Source: JBCCCJ01 sp039029315
Lineage (GTDB): Bacteria > Bacteroidota > Bacteroidia > J057
Direction of reading: 5' to 3'
Assembly: GCA_039029315.1 (NCBI GenBank)
Contig: JBCCGK010000073.1
Span: 1 to 63,946 of the forward strand
Length of the DNA stretch: 63,946 nucleotides
Shown here: positions 43,817 through 52,633 of the stretch, piece by piece
How positions within the stretch are numbered: position 1 is the stretch's first letter
Layout: each line of letters opens with the position of its first letter
The notes under the pieces: generated by a model
Told to the model about the DNA's origin: nothing
Seen by the model: the letters and a program-made list of their open reading frames with translations, nothing else
Database searches by the model: none
Translations under genes and position numbers: made by a program

Positions 43817-44274
43817 GCTTCTTTTCTTTTGTAGTTGATGAAGTCATCAATCAGGTTTGTTTTGTCAAGCTTTTGGGCAAAGACAACATCTTCTGAATAG
43901 ACAAACCCCAAGAATTCACGCATCAGCTTGATAACCTGCTTCCAAGCAATATGCTTGTCTTTGATTTGTGTATAGAACTTTAGCAAGGAATCAGCAGCAC
44001 CTTTGTCAACCATCTTCAACTTGTCTTCAGGGTCAGTGCTTTTTTCCCACAATCCAATTTGGTGGTTTAAGACTTTCAGATTGTGCAGGTACAAATTCCA
44101 AACAAGATTTTCTGAATCTGATTGGCGTGAAGTTTCCTTCCTTCTTCTGTCTTCCCATCCTTGCCCCCTTTTCCAATTGGTGATAGTCTTGGGTGCTACT
44201 CCCAAGACTTTTGCCACTTCATTCTGACTGAATCCAGAAATCCAAAGTTGATATCCTGCTTCTTTTTTGTCCAT
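43813..44274 (-). CDS. terminase small subunit-like protein
   Basis: 153 residues from ATG 44274, preferred over an upstream TTG. The N-terminal helix-turn-helix (GFSQNEVAKVLGVAPKTITNWKRGQGWEDRRRK) resembles small terminases, and the rest is helical. It is the first gene of the minus-strand block, directly upstream of the large subunit. It likely selects phage DNA for packaging. Confidence 0.75.
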   Translation of the reverse strand: MDKKEAGYQLWISGFSQNEVAKVLGVAPKTITNWKRGQGWEDRRRKETSRQSDSENLVWNLYLHNLKVLNHQIGLWEKSTDPEDKLKMVDKGAADSLLKFYTQIKDKHIAWKQVIKLMREFLGFVYSEDVVFAQKLDKTNLIDDFINYKRKEA

Positions 44275-44446
44275 GCTTGCAAAATGCAATATGCCAATCA
44301 GGATGTGAAGACTGACTTTGCAATTTGCCCCAAATCAGAGGCAAATTATTCTTCTATTAGAAACAATTTATTAGATCGGGTTTGGAATATCGCTTCTGAA
44401 ACTTGTGCTTTGCTTCTGTCATTATTTCACAATAGTCAAGAACTCA
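44275..44446. promoter_or_regulatory. divergent late control region
   Basis: 172 bp between the two structural blocks. It contains the inverted repeat AATTTGCC (44322-44329) / GGCAAATT (44340-44347) with a 10-bp spacer, a good candidate for an activator site serving both directions. I do not see a full TAnnTTTG promoter on either strand. Confidence 0.55.
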
Positions 44447-45376
44447 ATGGGAACATTTGTATTGTCTGATGAACGTGTCAATAAGTATGGATTCAGAGTG
44501 TTGACAGCAGGTATTGACCTTGCTGAATACAAAAGAAACCCCATCCTTCTTCTGATGCATAACAGAAGGTTACTTCCAATTGGGAAAATTGAAAATCTGA
44601 AGGTCAAGGATGGTAAGCTTTTGGGCGACCCTGTTTTTGATACTGAAGATGAACTTGCACAGAAGGTCAAAAGCAAAGTTGATCAAGACATCTTGAATGC
44701 CGTATCCATCGGATTCAGAGTCATGGCAACTTCTGATGACCCCAAGCATTTATTGCCAGGACAAACAAGGGCAACCGTTACAAAGGCAGCTTTGTACGAA
44801 GTTTCCATTGTTGATATCCCTGCCAATAGTGGTGCAATGAAACTCAGTTTTCCTGAACATGGTGTGACCCTTTCGGGCAATGTTGACCAACACTTGGCTG
44901 ATTTCATTCCAAACATTTCAACCAATTCAGACATGAAGAAAATTGCAGTGTTGCTTGGTCTTCCTGAAGATGCATCAGAACAACAAATATGTGATGCAGT
45001 TGGCAAGCTTAATGCGCTTGCAAGTCAGGCAGTGCCCACCCTGTTGAGTCTTGGCAAAGCCAATGGCACAATCACGGAAGAAAACGAAACCCATTTCAAG
45101 GCTCTTGCCCAAGCCAATTTTGAATCCACCCTTTCACTAATCGAAACCACCAAGCCCCAAAATAATCAGAAGTCAGATGATACTGATGATGATATCAGCA
45201 TCAGACAACTGCTTCAAGAACTCCAAAAAGGTAATGGTGGGCAAGGACAAGGCACAGAACGTGATAAGTGGACGCTGACAGAATGGCGGCAAAAAGACCC
45301 TGAAGGCTTGGGACTGCTTCAAGCCAATGACCCTGAAAAATTCAATGCCCTGGTTGCAGCCTTGCCCAAGGTATAA
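44447..45376 (+). CDS. prohead protease with C-terminal scaffold-like region
   Basis: 309 residues from ATG 44447; the frame extends to a GTG at 44405. The N-terminal 170 residues are an HK97-type serine protease (S78): His38 in LLLMHNRR and Ser87 in NAVSIGF, followed by LYEVSIVDIPANSGAMK. The C-terminal half is helical and charged, ending with DPEGLGLLQANDPEKFNALV, like a scaffold that is removed at maturation. It begins the plus-strand structural block, before the capsid gene. Confidence 0.85.
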   Translation: MGTFVLSDERVNKYGFRVLTAGIDLAEYKRNPILLLMHNRRLLPIGKIENLKVKDGKLLGDPVFDTEDELAQKVKSKVDQDILNAVSIGFRVMATSDDPKHLLPGQTRATVTKAALYEVSIVDIPANSGAMKLSFPEHGVTLSGNVDQHLADFIPNISTNSDMKKIAVLLGLPEDASEQQICDAVGKLNALASQAVPTLLSLGKANGTITEENETHFKALAQANFESTLSLIETTKPQNNQKSDDTDDDISIRQLLQELQKGNGGQGQGTERDKWTLTEWRQKDPEGLGLLQANDPEKFNALVAALPKV

Positions 45377-45437
45377 TCAACAATAACTTCAATTCATAGG
45401 CCCAATCCCAAACAAAGCATCAAAAACTTGATATAAT

Positions 45438-46334
45438 ATGGCTGGATTATTGAAAGAGATTTGGATAAACCAAATCCTTGAACCCAAAGACCAAAAACAC
45501 ACCTGGATGGATGCCATTGGTGAAGACTTGTCATTAGCAGTGGAAAATGACACCATCAATCTTGCTGAAGCAGGTGTTGACCCTGAAGTGCTGGTCAACA
45601 ATACCACCTATCCAATTGATATTGTTGAGCGTGCGGATGTTCATCATGCGTTGCCACTTGACTATTTTGATACCAAAAACACTGTTGTCAGAAATGCTGT
45701 TCAAAAGCAGTTGTCATATGCCAAGATGGAATCTGCTATTCGTCGCCATCGTGCAGCTTTGAAGAACTCCCAAGGGCAAAAAGCTTCCCATGCAATCACC
45801 CCTTCATCAGATGATACTTTTACTCCTGTTATTCCTACCACTGGAAGTGATGACGGCAATGGCATCAAAATGATGACAGAAGATGATATTTGGCTTTTGT
45901 CTGAACGGTTTGACGATATTGATGCCCCTGATGATGATAGAATCTTGGTTTTGCATTCAAAACAGTGGAACCATGTTGTGAAAACATCTCCAACCTTGAA
46001 AGAGCAAAGAAAATTGGCTGCAACCGGAGTCATTCCAAGAACATTCCTTGAGTTGGCAGATTTCAAAATCTACAAATTCAGATCAGGTGCAATTTTCAAC
46101 AGGTCAACAGGTGTGAAAGTGGCTTATGGTGCTGCTCCTGTACCTGCTACTGATACAATTTCTTCATTTGCCTTTGTTGGGGGTGAAGTCATGAAGGCGA
46201 AAGGGTCAACTGATATGTATAGCAGGTTGAAAGATCCTGAAGCCCGTGGTGACATCATTGGTTTCCAACAATTTTTCCTCAGTATGCCAATGCGTGCCAA
46301 ATTTATTGGTGCCATTTATGGTGCTGCTGTCTAA
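45438..46334 (+). CDS. major capsid protein
   Basis: 298 residues. DVHHALPLDYFDTKNTVVRNAVQKQLSYAKMESAIRRHRAAL and RILVLHSKQWNHVVKTSPTLKEQRKLAATGVIPRTFLELADFKIYKF are typical of capsid proteins of Bacteroidota Mu-like phages. An Asp/Gly-rich loop (about 130-155) may be a surface insertion. It should adopt the HK97 fold. It is placed directly after the protease, as expected. Confidence 0.8.
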   Translation: MAGLLKEIWINQILEPKDQKHTWMDAIGEDLSLAVENDTINLAEAGVDPEVLVNNTTYPIDIVERADVHHALPLDYFDTKNTVVRNAVQKQLSYAKMESAIRRHRAALKNSQGQKASHAITPSSDDTFTPVIPTTGSDDGNGIKMMTEDDIWLLSERFDDIDAPDDDRILVLHSKQWNHVVKTSPTLKEQRKLAATGVIPRTFLELADFKIYKFRSGAIFNRSTGVKVAYGAAPVPATDTISSFAFVGGEVMKAKGSTDMYSRLKDPEARGDIIGFQQFFLSMPMRAKFIGAIYGAAV

Positions 46335-46406
46335 TCCTTATTGATATGATTGGGCCTGCCTGCCTGCCTGATGGCATTGCAGGCCCAATAAACCCTTCAA
46401 CCAACT

Positions 46407-46979
46407 ATGCCAACCTTGTCAACCTTTCTTGAAAGCTCTGTAATTGTTGCACTCATTTATGGTGCTGTGGAATTGTGGAAACACAGACAGAAAACCAAGA
46501 AAGCAGTATCAAAAGCCATCCTAAAATCAGAGTATTTATTGCAATTGCTGGAATTATTTAGGGTGGAAACAAAAGTTGATAGGGTGTTGTATATGATCAG
46601 TGAAAATGGTGGGGGAATCCCCAAACCCCACAAGCAATTGTATGTGTCAATCATCCATGAATCAGTATCGATGAGGCTTCCCTCAATCAAAATCGATTGG
46701 CAGAAACAACCCATTGACAACTTTTATATGAAGCAATTGGCTGAAATGGTGCAGACAGGATCAAACACAATGAAAGTTTCAGAATTACAAGACGGCATCT
46801 TGAAAAATGTGTATGAAGCTCAGGGTGTTGCAACTGCCTTCATTGGGACAATCAAGGATAATGATGGTTCCTTCTTGTCATACATTGCTTGTCAATCCAC
46901 TGACTCAAACTTCAACTTCCAATCCCCATCATTTAAAGAAGCATTCCGAGCATTCAAACTAAAAGCAAGCAAATTATGA
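46407..46979 (+). CDS. membrane-anchored protein with GAF-like pattern
   Basis: 190 residues. An N-terminal hydrophobic segment (9-24, ESSVIVALIYGAVELW) is followed by a basic coiled region, then a soluble part (VDRVLYMISENGGG, then ATAFIGTIKDNDGSFLSYIACQSTD) whose strand pattern recalls a GAF/PAS-like sensor fold. A membrane-anchored protein is odd between capsid and tail genes; it could be a moron acting in the lysogen or infected cell. No named family. Confidence 0.55.
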   Translation: MPTLSTFLESSVIVALIYGAVELWKHRQKTKKAVSKAILKSEYLLQLLELFRVETKVDRVLYMISENGGGIPKPHKQLYVSIIHESVSMRLPSIKIDWQKQPIDNFYMKQLAEMVQTGSNTMKVSELQDGILKNVYEAQGVATAFIGTIKDNDGSFLSYIACQSTDSNFNFQSPSFKEAFRAFKLKASKL

Positions 46980-47266
46980 AAAGCAAAGAAGACTTGATCA
47001 TCATGGCTTCCAATGCAGAATATTTCCAGCAGGAAAATGCACCTGAATCAATCATTGCTACCACAGATGGGCAATTCTTTTGGCCTGATCAGAAATCATT
47101 GGCCCAAAGCCATGTCAGACGCACAGAACACACCTTGATTGAAATCAAGGCAAATGAAGTGCCCAATAAGAAGCCTGCTACCAAGAAGAAGCCTGCTACC
47201 AAGAAGCCTGCTACCAAGAAGCCTGCTACTAGGAATACCCAGGCAACGAACCAGAAAGAAGAGTAA
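46976..47266 (+). CDS. protein with KKPAT-repeat basic tail
   Basis: 96 residues, coupled by ATGA to the previous gene. The N-terminal 65 residues are unrecognised. The C-terminus repeats KKPAT four times, encoded by four copies of a 15-bp unit (47168-47230). The tail resembles the Lys/Pro/Ala-rich tails of histone H1-like proteins and may bind DNA in the head. This is inference from composition. Confidence 0.6.
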   Translation: MKSKEDLIIMASNAEYFQQENAPESIIATTDGQFFWPDQKSLAQSHVRRTEHTLIEIKANEVPNKKPATKKKPATKKPATKKPATRNTQATNQKEE

Positions 47267-47309
47267 TCCCCTCTTGTTTGTAGCATTTTTCAACCCATAA
47301 TTTAAACAA

Positions 47310-48488
47310 ATGCCCCAATCAGCAATCACCTTCACCAAGCAATCAGGTGGCCTTGGAAGACCCCTTGCAGGTGAAGACCATATATCAGGAATTATATTTT
47401 ATTCAGGTGTTTTGCCCACTGGATTTGGGACTGATAGCGAAAAGGCTTTCTTCAGTTTAGCTGAAGCTGTTGCAGCAGGCATCACATCAATTAATGCATA
47501 CAAAGTATTGCATTACCACCTTTCCGAATTCTTCCGCATGAATCCCAAAGGGGTCATTTGGGTTGGGATATATGACAATCCTGCTGACTTCTTGTTGCAT
47601 GATTATGCAGAAATCAACACTCTTCAGCTTGCATCAAGTGGCAAAATCCGTCAGGTTGCATTGTACTTGGAAGCAGTCACCACAGTCAACACCACTGTCA
47701 TTGCAGCAATTCAATCCAGATCAGAAGAATTGTTTGCCCTTCATATGCCATTGATTGCCCTGGTTGCCTTTGATATATCTGCCATTGCAGATCTTGGCAC
47801 CTTGCCTGACTTACGTGCCTTAACAGCATATTATGTCAGTGTGGTCATCGGGGAAGATGGCAATGCAACAGGAAAAGCCTTGGCAGATAGTGAAGGCTTG
47901 GCCATCACTTGCCTTGGTGCATCACTTGGCTTGTATAGCCTTGCCCAGGTGCATGAAAATATTGGCTATGTACGAAAGTTCAGGGCAAGTGAAGTGGAAC
48001 TTGATTTGGCAGCCTTTGCCAATGGTGATCTTTATTCAAACCTATCAGCAGCACTGATTGACCAGTTGAATGACAGGGGATACACCTATTTGCGCACTTA
48101 TGTTGGGGTGGTTGGTAGCTATTTCAACGGCACTCCAACAGCAGTGACATCAACATCTGACTTTGCCTACCAGGAGAATAACAGGACGATTGACAAGGCC
48201 ATTAGGCTTGTCTATGCTGCCCTTGTTTCAGAACTGAATGGACCTGTCAACATTGATGCAACAAGTGGGCAGCTATCCAATTCCTATGTTGAATACTTGA
48301 AGGGCATTGGTGATCAGGCATTGGCACAGATGGAACGTGCAGGGGAATTGTCAGGCTATCAAACCCTGATTGATCCAACACAGAATGTGCAGGCAACAGG
48401 TACAATTGAAGCATCTGTTGAATTGGTGGCCATTGGAGTTGCCAGGAATTTCACAGTAAATATTGGTTTCAAACAGCAACTAAGCTAA
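47310..48488 (+). CDS. tail sheath protein (DUF2586)
   Basis: 392 residues. ITFTKQSGGLGRPLAGEDHISGIIFYSGVLP at the N-terminus and KFRASEVELDLAAFANGDLYSNLSAALIDQLNDRGYTYLRTYVG are characteristic of DUF2586 sheath proteins of Bacteroidota Mu-like phages. It shows that the tail contracts. It is followed at once by the tube gene, as in Mu L-M. Confidence 0.87.
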   Translation: MPQSAITFTKQSGGLGRPLAGEDHISGIIFYSGVLPTGFGTDSEKAFFSLAEAVAAGITSINAYKVLHYHLSEFFRMNPKGVIWVGIYDNPADFLLHDYAEINTLQLASSGKIRQVALYLEAVTTVNTTVIAAIQSRSEELFALHMPLIALVAFDISAIADLGTLPDLRALTAYYVSVVIGEDGNATGKALADSEGLAITCLGASLGLYSLAQVHENIGYVRKFRASEVELDLAAFANGDLYSNLSAALIDQLNDRGYTYLRTYVGVVGSYFNGTPTAVTSTSDFAYQENNRTIDKAIRLVYAALVSELNGPVNIDATSGQLSNSYVEYLKGIGDQALAQMERAGELSGYQTLIDPTQNVQATGTIEASVELVAIGVARNFTVNIGFKQQLS

Positions 48489-48489
48489 A

Positions 48490-48921
48490 ATGACAGCAAA
48501 CCCAACATCAGTCTTGAGAAATGGCAAAGCCTATTCATGGGCAAGTGTCACAGTCAATATTGCAGGTGTTGACGTAATTGGTATTCGTGCCATTTCATAC
48601 AGCGAAAATCAATCTGTTGATGCTGTGTACGGTGTCGGGAATAAACCGATTGCATACGGCACAGGCAATATCACATATGAAGGAAGTATCACATTGCTTG
48701 CAGAGGAAGTCAGGCAGCTTCAGGAGGCTGCACCCAAAGGCAGGCTTCAAGAAATCCCACCTTTCAGCATCCCTGTTGTTTTAGAAGCCAATGGCATTGT
48801 TATGACTGACAGGCTTGATGGTGTGGTTTTCAAAAGCAATGGCCGCGATATGTCGCAAGGTGATACGACTATTGAAACTGAAATAGAATTGTTCATTGGT
48901 TCTATCCAATGGCATTCATAA
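48490..48921 (+). CDS. tail tube protein
   Basis: 143 residues, beta-rich: VLRNGKAYSWASVTVNIAGVDVIGIRAISYSE, YGTGNITYEGSITLLAEEVRQL, DRLDGVVFKSNGRDMSQGDTTIETEIELFIGSIQW. This is the tube fold of contractile-tail phages. One base pair separates it from the sheath gene. Confidence 0.82.
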   Translation: MTANPTSVLRNGKAYSWASVTVNIAGVDVIGIRAISYSENQSVDAVYGVGNKPIAYGTGNITYEGSITLLAEEVRQLQEAAPKGRLQEIPPFSIPVVLEANGIVMTDRLDGVVFKSNGRDMSQGDTTIETEIELFIGSIQWHS

Positions 48922-49040
48922 CCCTATAACCCATTTTCGAAAACGATGCCCTTGAAGGTTAAAAAGGGGCTTGGCTTGGCAAGTATTGTGGGAATTCACC
49001 AAGTATGAACCCACCTATTCACATCAAAACACCAACTAAT

Positions 49041-49382
49041 ATGTCAAAACCCACCATAATCACGGATCTTCAGCAGGCAGAAGCCTATGCAGAAGAATTG
49101 AAAAAAGAACATGGAACGGTCTACATTGTTGCAGTCCCAAAAACTGACAATGAAGGCAAACATGACATTCTTTTTTGTAAGAAACCATCAAGGGCAGTGA
49201 TTAAGAGAATCACCCCATTGTTGGCCCAACAGGATCTTGTGACAGTCACAGAGTTGGTCTTGAAAAACACCCTCATTGAAGGCCCAGAATCATTGTTTGC
49301 TGATGATGATTTTGTCATTGCTTCTATGACCATCATAGAACAAATGATTGTATCACGGCAAGCCATCCTGAAAAAAAAATAG
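49041..49382 (+). CDS. tail assembly chaperone (short form)
   Basis: 113 residues from ATG 49041; an in-frame ATG at 49005 is less likely. It lies between tube and tape measure genes, the standard place of tail assembly chaperones (Mu gp41-like). It ends ILKKK-stop on a run of nine A (49371-49379). A -1 slip there would extend it through a second short frame to 49549. Confidence 0.75.
   Translation: MSKPTIITDLQQAEAYAEELKKEHGTVYIVAVPKTDNEGKHDILFCKKPSRAVIKRITPLLAQQDLVTVTELVLKNTLIEGPESLFADDDFVIASMTIIEQMIVSRQAILKKK
49371..49379 (+). promoter_or_regulatory. A9 slippery run, candidate programmed -1 frameshift
   Basis: CTG AAA AAA AAA TAG in frame 0; one base back reads AAA AAA ATA GAA GAA ATG with no stop until 49549. 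This fits the G/GT frameshift found in most tail chaperone genes. Confidence 0.65.
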
Positions 49383-49387
49383 AAGAA

Positions 49388-49549
49388 ATGACCAAGTATC
49401 TTCAGTCAAGCGATTATGACAAGGCTGATGCTTGGATTGCCTACTATTTCAGGTTGAATCCTGACACCCTCACAGATGATGAATGGTGCCTAAAGTTTGC
49501 CCAGGTGCAATATCTATCCAAACAATTGAATCCTGACATCAATGGCTGA
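49388..49549 (+). CDS. tail assembly chaperone extension (T part)
   Basis: 53 codons from ATG 49388, in the -1 frame relative to the chaperone: YLQSSDYDKADAWIAYYFRLNP, then DDEWCLKFAQVQYLSKQLNP. It is too short to list as a usual gene, but its position, frame and the A9 run make it the likely C-terminal part of the fused chaperone. It overlaps the tape measure start by 8 bp. It could also be translated alone (Mu has two separate small genes here). Confidence 0.65.
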   Translation: MTKYLQSSDYDKADAWIAYYFRLNPDTLTDDEWCLKFAQVQYLSKQLNPDING

Positions 49550-51065
49550 AACGCACAAGTTTATTTTATCAGATTTAATGTCTGCTGGTCTGAAGAGGAT
49601 TGGCAGAATTGGTGCTGGTGTCTTTGGCAATTTGGATAGAATGCAAAGCAGGTTGGAGAAATCCACAGGCAGGCTTTCAAATACTCTAGGAGGATTGGCA
49701 GCAGGCACAGGCATCTTCATGCTTGGCAGGTCTGTTGTCGATACAACAGGGGAGTTTGAAAATATGGCAGCAGTACTTGAAAATGACTTAGGCAGTGCAT
49801 CAGCCGCACAAAAAACCTTATCAATTATCAGCGAATTTGCCGCAAAGACACCCTTTCAGGTGGATGCTTTGCGGGACTCATTTGTGAAGCTAAATGGACA
49901 AGGATTTCGCCCAAGCTTGATGCAGATGACAAAATTGGGTGACTTGGCCACATCCAAGGCAAAAAGCTTCAATCAGCTAACTGAAGCCCTTATTGATGCT
50001 GAAGTTGGAGAGTTTGAGCGACTAAAAGAATTTGGTATTCGTGCCAAGAAAAATGGTGACTTGATCACTTTTTCATTTAAAGGTGTCCAAAAACAAGTGC
50101 AGTTCAATGAAACTGCCATCAGGGAATATATCCTAAGCCTTGGAGACTTGCAAGGGGTGCAGGGATCAATGGCAGCTATCAGCCAAACAATGGCAGGACA
50201 GATGTCAAATCTTGGAGATAGGGCAACAAGCCTGAAGCTTGCCATTGGTCAGAATCTAAGACCCGTAATCATGTCAACCATTGGCACAATTGGCAGCTTG
50301 ATTGATGGTGCCAAGTCTGCTGTCATGTGGCTTGGCAAAAATACAGCAGTTGCAAAGGGGCTTGCATCAGGCTTGGGCCTTGTCGCTAGTGTCTTAGGGA
50401 TAGTCAAAATTGCAACCATTGCTTGGAATATTGCACTGATGGCCAACCCAATCAGCATCATAGTTGTTGCCATTGGTGCCTTAGTTGGTGCCCTGGTCTT
50501 TGCCTGGAATAAGTTTGAAGGCTTCAGGGGTTTTATGGTTGGCTTGTGGGCTTCTCTCAAGGAGATCTTTACCCAAATGAAGGAAAACATTATCAACACA
50601 TTTGGTGGCCTTGGCAATCTGATTGCAGGGATCTTCACTTTTGATCTTTCGCAGATCAAGAAGGGCATTGCCCAAATTGGCAGCACCTTCAATATCAAGG
50701 ACAGCGCAAGAAGGATTGCAGAAGCATACAAGCAAGGTGATGCTGAAGGCAGGGCACAAGGCAAGTTGTCAAACCCCTTATCAAGCTTTTCAAAAGGATT
50801 TGGTTCATCAGGTGGCCTTGGTGGTGGGAATGACTCTTCATTGGGCAGCACAGGGAATACAGGCAACACAGGATTGACAGCAGGCATTGCAGGTGTTGAA
50901 TCCAGAAATACGGCACCCAAGCAATTTATCCTGAACATTGACAAGCTTGTTGAAACAATACAGATCCATAGCACCACTGTCCGGCAAGGTGCTGATGATA
51001 TAGCAGAAGAAGTGCAGGAAGCATTGATGAAGGCTTTGCGTGATTTTCAATTGAATGCAGGATAA
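49542..51065 (+). CDS. tape measure protein
   Basis: 507 residues. The N-terminal part (about 70-240: EFENMAAVLENDLGSASAAQKTLSIISEFAAKTPFQVDALRDSFVKL, then RLKEFGIRAKKNGDLITF) is the tape-measure N-terminal domain. A hydrophobic stretch (about 270-325) likely serves membrane passage of DNA. The C-terminus is helical after a Gly/Asn-rich linker. It sets tail length; it is shorter than Mu gp42, so the tail should be shorter too. Confidence 0.88.
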   Translation: MAETHKFILSDLMSAGLKRIGRIGAGVFGNLDRMQSRLEKSTGRLSNTLGGLAAGTGIFMLGRSVVDTTGEFENMAAVLENDLGSASAAQKTLSIISEFAAKTPFQVDALRDSFVKLNGQGFRPSLMQMTKLGDLATSKAKSFNQLTEALIDAEVGEFERLKEFGIRAKKNGDLITFSFKGVQKQVQFNETAIREYILSLGDLQGVQGSMAAISQTMAGQMSNLGDRATSLKLAIGQNLRPVIMSTIGTIGSLIDGAKSAVMWLGKNTAVAKGLASGLGLVASVLGIVKIATIAWNIALMANPISIIVVAIGALVGALVFAWNKFEGFRGFMVGLWASLKEIFTQMKENIINTFGGLGNLIAGIFTFDLSQIKKGIAQIGSTFNIKDSARRIAEAYKQGDAEGRAQGKLSNPLSSFSKGFGSSGGLGGGNDSSLGSTGNTGNTGLTAGIAGVESRNTAPKQFILNIDKLVETIQIHSTTVRQGADDIAEEVQEALMKALRDFQLNAG

Positions 51066-51649
51066 TGGCAGAATACAAATTCGATTTGACCCCCTTCAAC
51101 CTTCAAAATACGAAGGTATACACCTTTCAGGAAGCTGAAACGGTCAGCCAAAGTCTTGACAGACCAGTTGGCACAAGGGAGAACCCAGGCAGGTCACTTC
51201 TTGGCAACCATGTCATTGACAATCTTCAGTTTGAAGCAGGCAATTTCACCAATCGACAAGGGGAAAGTGAAAGCTTTGGCGCACTGACCTTGGATGCTGT
51301 ATTGATGAGGGTGGCACAGAAGAAAAACATTGTCATGACTCAGATTGCAGGCAGAACAGGCACAGTCAAGGAATTGATATCTGATTCTGATTACGTTATT
51401 CAAATTTATGGATCAGTGCAGACCCTTGATGGCAGCTATCCTGAAGATGAAGTTGACAGGCTTATTGAGATATGTAAGGCACCTGTGTCATTGGGTGTTG
51501 TTAGCCCATTCCTTCAGCTTTTTGATATCACAGAAATAGTAATAACCGATTATAAATTTCACCAAAAACAAGCATATGAAAATCAACAAATCTTTGAAAT
51601 TTCTGCTTTGTCTGACACTTCTGTTGAGTTGCTTCTCAATTCAGAGTAA
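51065..51649 (+). CDS. tail/baseplate protein (DUF6046-like)
   Basis: 194 residues starting on the last base of the tape measure stop. VIDNLQFEAGNFTNRQGESESFGALTLDAVLMRVAQKKNIVMTQIAGRTGTVKELISDSDYVIQIYGSVQ recalls the DUF6046 proteins next to tape measures in Bacteroidota phages. It replaces Mu gp43 in position (DNA circulation protein). The family name is a pattern-based guess. Confidence 0.65.
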   Translation: MAEYKFDLTPFNLQNTKVYTFQEAETVSQSLDRPVGTRENPGRSLLGNHVIDNLQFEAGNFTNRQGESESFGALTLDAVLMRVAQKKNIVMTQIAGRTGTVKELISDSDYVIQIYGSVQTLDGSYPEDEVDRLIEICKAPVSLGVVSPFLQLFDITEIVITDYKFHQKQAYENQQIFEISALSDTSVELLLNSE

Positions 51650-51662
51650 AAGCGAACCTGAC

Positions 51663-52604
51663 ATGAAAAGACAAGACATCAACATTGAAATTGGTCAATA
51701 TGAATTTGGCTTTGCCCATGCCTTGAAAGTTGAATCATCATGGGAAAATCTGACTGATGTGGCAACCATTCAGGTGCCAAGAAAATTGGCATTCAATGGC
51801 AAGGCAGTTGCACAAGGTGATTCACTCTTTAGAAAGGGTGATAGGGTCACGGTAAAAGTCGGGTATGATTCAGAATTGGATACCATATTTGAAGGAAATG
51901 TATCAGCTATCAAACCCCTTCTTCCAATGGCATTTGATTGCCAAGATGATATGTGGCTTCTGAAGCAAAGCAATTTCAATCTGTCCTATAAGTCAGCCAC
52001 CATCAAACAGATATTGTCTGACATTTCCCCTATACCATTTCAGTCAGTTGATGGCAATCTTGGGCCTTTCAGGATCAGTGATGTAAGTGGTGCCCAGGTA
52101 TTGCAAGAACTCAGACGGGTGTACGGTCTTCATTCCTTCATCAGGTCGGGCACTCTCTTCTGTGGTTTGGCTTATTGGGGTGATGGTGCAACACATACAT
52201 TCAAATTTGGCCATCACATCATTGAAGAATATACCAATCTTGAATATCTGAAGAAAGAAGATATCAGATTGGCAATCAAGGCTGTTTCCATCTTGCCCAA
52301 TAATCAAAAAATTGAAGTCAAGGTTGGTGATGATGGTGGTGAAGTTCGCACCCTGCCATTTCTCGGTATGGATCAGGCCCAACTAACAGCAACAGCAGAA
52401 AAGCACCTTGAAAAATTCAGAATTGAAGGATACAAGGGGTCATTCTCAACCTTTGGCCAACCATCAGTCATGCATGGTGATACAGTGGAATTGATTGATG
52501 ATACCTACCCTGATAGGAATGGCAAATATCTGGTCAAGTCTGTTAGATATAGTGCAGGGGTCAATGGATATAGGCAGAAGATAGAATTGGATCAAAAAGT
52601 GTAA
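51663..52604 (+). CDS. baseplate hub protein (gpD/gp44-like)
   Basis: 313 residues from ATG 51663. FGFAHALKVESSWENLTDVATIQVPRKL, KGDRVTVKVGYD, IFEGNVSAIKP, then a second barrel and a C-terminal VMHGDTVELIDDTYPDRNGKYLVKSVRYSAGVNGYRQKIELD are the features of late-control-D type hubs. The frame is open upstream to 51576 and reads like a signal peptide there, but that part overlaps the previous gene and is rejected. Confidence 0.78.
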   Translation: MKRQDINIEIGQYEFGFAHALKVESSWENLTDVATIQVPRKLAFNGKAVAQGDSLFRKGDRVTVKVGYDSELDTIFEGNVSAIKPLLPMAFDCQDDMWLLKQSNFNLSYKSATIKQILSDISPIPFQSVDGNLGPFRISDVSGAQVLQELRRVYGLHSFIRSGTLFCGLAYWGDGATHTFKFGHHIIEEYTNLEYLKKEDIRLAIKAVSILPNNQKIEVKVGDDGGEVRTLPFLGMDQAQLTATAEKHLEKFRIEGYKGSFSTFGQPSVMHGDTVELIDDTYPDRNGKYLVKSVRYSAGVNGYRQKIELDQKV

Positions 52605-52633
52605 AGATCATTTCGTATTAAATTTTAGTTGGT

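Noticed and set aside
50249..50977. 242-codon frame antisense to the tape measure gene
   Set aside because: Shadow of a strongly supported gene; composition follows the sense strand.
51576..51662. Signal-peptide-like N-terminal extension of the baseplate hub gene
   Set aside because: It overlaps the end of the previous tail gene in another frame for most of its length; a baseplate hub needs no export, and ATG 51663 gives a normal N-terminus.
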